From: Acidobacteriaceae bacterium
GTDB taxonomy: Bacteria; Acidobacteriota; Terriglobia; Terriglobales; Acidobacteriaceae
Reading direction: 5' to 3'
Length of the DNA: 64,000 bases
Assembly (NCBI GenBank): GCA_028283655.1
Contig: JAPWKE010000003.1
Location: 930,001-994,000 of the forward strand
The notes under the pieces were generated by a model that was not told the origin of the DNA, did not search any database, and worked only from the letters and a program-made list of their open reading frames with translations. This document shows, piece by piece, positions 63,976 through 64,000 of this stretch. The position numbers and the translations under genes were made by a program. The stretch's first letter is position 1, and each line of letters begins with the position of its first letter.

Positions 63976-64000
63976 ATGTTTCGTAAAGTTTTGATCGCAA
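63976..64000 (+). CDS. accC: Start of biotin carboxylase (partial, cut by the window edge)
   Basis: An ATG at 63976 follows AAGGACGG at Shine-Dalgarno distance. The visible residues MFRKVLIA match the usual AccC N-terminus, and the position directly after accB is typical. The rest lies outside the window, so the identification depends mainly on context. Confidence 0.75.

Overview
The window is GC-rich, densely packed bacterial chromosome that looks like an acidobacterium of the Acidobacteriaceae/Terriglobia type. This is an inference from several features: two secreted proteins of the VWFA-related family typical of Acidobacteria, bacillithiol (bshA), System I cytochrome c maturation (ccmF/ccmH), haem A synthase, a large soluble Ser/Thr kinase with tetratricopeptide repeats, many predicted GT-C-type membrane glycosyltransferases, and the general gene order. 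I see no integrase, transposase, phage gene, CRISPR array, rRNA or plasmid function, so this is core chromosome rather than a mobile island. No gene-free stretch exceeds 300 bases.

Layout. 1-5.7 kb: the tail of an upstream gene, a membrane protein, an LPG-synthase-TM-like flippase, argS and a secreted unknown. 5.7-13.8 kb (minus strand): a long run of murQ, a small membrane protein, GT87, GT2, a GT-C-like protein, murA and pepA, linking murein recycling and synthesis with lipid-linked glycosyl transfer. 13.9-20.3 kb: lepB, then glycolysis genes tpiA, pgk and gap, with ridA and a YeiH/LysR pair. 20.4-24.6 kb: a polynucleotide-kinase-like P-loop protein, an OpuC-like osmoprotectant ABC system, DinB and MarR. 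24.7-32.7 kb: a phosphodiesterase, a nitroreductase, ribA, a LytS-like kinase, then eno-gpmI. 32.8-35.8 kb: the classic dnaX-ybaB-recR operon. 35.9-47.2 kb: a SET protein, a TPR protein, ccmF-ccmH, a single-domain response regulator, the large kinase, a glycine-zipper protein, bshA, a YdjC deacetylase and tRNA-Val. 47.3-56.8 kb: a Lys/Thr repeat protein, ctaA, proC, a LolC/E permease, a candidate small RNA, two VWA proteins, DUF1015 and a GT-C-like protein. 57-64 kb: acyl-CoA synthetase, HAD phosphatase, NAPE-PLD-like hydrolase, an HTH protein, metallophosphoesterase, M24 peptidase, accB and the start of accC.

Functionally, five enzymes of the lower and middle glycolytic trunk (tpiA, gap, pgk, gpmI, eno) lie within about 18 kb. 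Aerobic respiration is represented by haem A and cytochrome c biogenesis, and envelope work by murA, murQ, lepB, Lol, the glycosyltransferases and the flippase.

The least explained signals are: a family of tandem heptamers (consensus CGTAGAG) placed just 3' of three unrelated genes in sense orientation; a terminator-bearing candidate small RNA in the divergent lolC/VWA spacer; several promoters whose -10 box sits six bases from the start codon, suggesting leaderless mRNAs; and a MarR-type palindrome whose loop is the Shine-Dalgarno sequence. I found no clear new multi-gene defence or biosynthetic system.
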